From Dichotomocladium elegans (lineage: Eukaryota > Mucoromycota > Mucoromycetes > Mucorales > Lichtheimiaceae), in NCBI GenBank assembly GCA_025716815.1, contig JAIXMN010000005.1, forward strand, positions 1,817,683 through 1,881,682: DNA of 64,000 nt. The letters are read 5' to 3'. The notes beneath the pieces are model-generated. The model had not been told where the DNA came from, made no database searches, and worked only from the letters and a program-made list of their open reading frames with translations. Made by a program: the position numbers and the translations under genes. Below, in pieces: positions 62,485-64,000 of the stretch (position 1 is its first letter; each line of letters opens with the position of its first letter).

Positions 62485-63457
62485 AGATAATGTAGCAAGG
62501 GGTGGAAGAAATGTGTGATTTGTATCTGTGTTTTTGTAGGAAAGAGAGTATTTTTTTTGTGTTACTAATACAAAGGCACCCGGCAATGCAATGAGTGAGA
62601 AAGGGAGAGGGGAAGAAAGAGATTAGATGTGGCTGTCTGTTTTTATGTATATGACATTCAGTACTTGGCATGCACCGGCTGAGCAGTTTCTCACCAAGGG
62701 CAAAATAACCTCATTGTGCGTATTTAAATTCACGCGTGCGCGTCACTTAATTCTGTTGTGTCTCTTTTTCCTTAACCCCCCCTGAGTCATTTACTCCCCT
62801 TCTTTCGTTGACCCTCTCCCTTTTTACGATGAGTTCAATCCTCGATACCCTTCCGTTCATTTCTTAATTCCAGAGAATGAAACAGAAGTCCAACCGCTAC
62901 TTGTAGAGCTCAACGTATCCTCCTTCATCAAGAAGGCTTATTTATTGCAACTGATTAACAGACATGGCCAGATCCAGTCACGATGTGGATTCATCTTATC
63001 ATCATATCTATCAATAACACAACCTCCGTTCTGCCCCATAATGGGAATCATGCATTACCAAAAGGATTGCATTGCATTCTGCTATATGGTCTCTGTCTGT
63101 CCACAAACACCAATGCTTTGCGGACGACACTCCGGCACGTACGTGCACAACCCTCCTGTCCTCGATGAACAATCCGTATTATTAAAATCAAATTCTTAGT
63201 GACCTAAAAACAGGCCCTTTGTTCTATCTTGCTCATCAGTCCTTTCCTCTCATTACTTTAGTGATTGATAATGAAAACTTTGCTTCTCTTTCCATAATGA
63301 ATTCCAAAAAATAAACAATACAGTATGACGAAATGAGATCATAAGTGCCGGTGGGGGGGAGAACTTATCATCTCCGGCTGACATCCAAGGTCACAGGCGT
63401 CGCATGCCTATGAAGGATATATTTCAACAACAGAACGTGATTTGCATCAAAGATATA
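62485..63457. other. intergenic
   Basis: Upstream of the Ser-rich gene up to the Tc1/mariner copy. Nothing gene-like beyond short chance frames. Confidence 0.5.
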
Positions 63458-64000
63458 CACCATTTTCCAAAATCAAAATCGCACCCCTGCCAGTTCTGAA
63501 GTCGCGTTTTGCCCAGAATACGCATGATGACAAAGCAAATGTCACATGCATACATGGAAAGATGTCGCACAAAAGAAGCTTGGCAAATCCATCTCTATAA
63601 AAATTCGTCCTTTTGACTCTCTCTCTTTTATACACTTTTCCATTCTGAAATGAGCAACCTATTGTTCTACCAAGATGGCCAAGATCATGTCGTTGATGAG
63701 CGTGGCTGTCCTGAACCTATGGACTATGTCGTTGATGAAGAAATGTACTCTCTGCAATCCGTTTGTTCTCACACCGAATATCTGCGCACCATATCTTGCA
63801 TAGATAACTCTGATCTTACCACCACACACATTCCCCAGCGAAAGGATACAGACATTCGGATGAAAGAAGCGGGGATCAAGTGCAGTCACACAGCGTACAC
63901 TGACCAAGACAAGGTCAGATTTTCCAAACGGATGTGTGAGAAGGTTTTGAGTGCATCAGCTGCTAGGATCCATGTGTGTTCAGCCCAGCGATGGGCATGA
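63458..64000 (+). mobile_element. Tc1/mariner-like copy C, left end, cut by window edge
   Basis: Its left end (caccattttccaaaatc after TA) and leader match copy B (25768 onward). From ATG 63650 the transposase N-terminus is open: MSNLLFYQDGQDHVVDE, CSHTEYLRTISC, RKDTDIRMKEAG, and the start of the helix-turn-helix SASAARIHVCSAQRW. A TGA occupies the last three bases of the window, probably an in-frame stop or frame loss, since homologous copy B continues past this point. It is better preserved here than B. Confidence 0.75.

Overview
The window looks like a nuclear contig of an early-diverging fungus, probably Mucorales (Mucoromycota). Genes are broken by short GT-AG introns of about 50-110 nt, intergenic DNA is AT-rich, and the proteins read like a fungal housekeeping set. 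Family calls are from recognised protein motifs only; no database search was possible.

Left part (1-14.3 kb): a mitochondrial GTP/GDP carrier (GGC1-like), a peroxin/dysferlin-domain membrane protein (Pex24/Pex30 family), a nitronate monooxygenase-like flavoprotein and the class III PI3-kinase Vps34. A gene-free stretch of about 3.8 kb follows, ending in a tRNA-Asn gene.

Accessory island (14.3-29.7 kb): two tandem non-LTR retrotransposons (ORF1 plus APE-endonuclease/reverse-transcriptase ORF2) sit directly against the 5' end of the tRNA-Asn gene. They are bounded by copies of the first 14 nt of that tRNA, which points to tRNA-targeted, nested insertion. Further right are a degenerate retropepsin fragment, nested Tc1/mariner copies, an unidentified decayed coding remnant, and a damaged Fanzor gene (eukaryotic relative of the TnpB RNA-guided nuclease) with an intron inside its zinc finger. 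A further Tc1/mariner copy runs off the right end of the window (63.5-64 kb).

Right part (30-63 kb): RNase H1 with two possible start codons, clathrin heavy chain tail-to-tail with Smc6, a Kre9/Knh1-type GPI-anchored wall protein, an alpha/beta hydrolase, a small TMEM42-like membrane protein, two poorly recognised genes, a coiled-coil protein with a polyglutamine tract, Tim10, the U3 snoRNP protein Mpp10, and an unrecognised Ser-rich protein. These are independent eukaryotic genes covering vesicle traffic, mitochondrial import, DNA repair and ribosome biogenesis; there is no operon-like logic.

The most interesting material is the accessory island: the tRNA-Asn/LINE array with its precise target duplication and ATGA-coupled ORFs, and the Fanzor locus.
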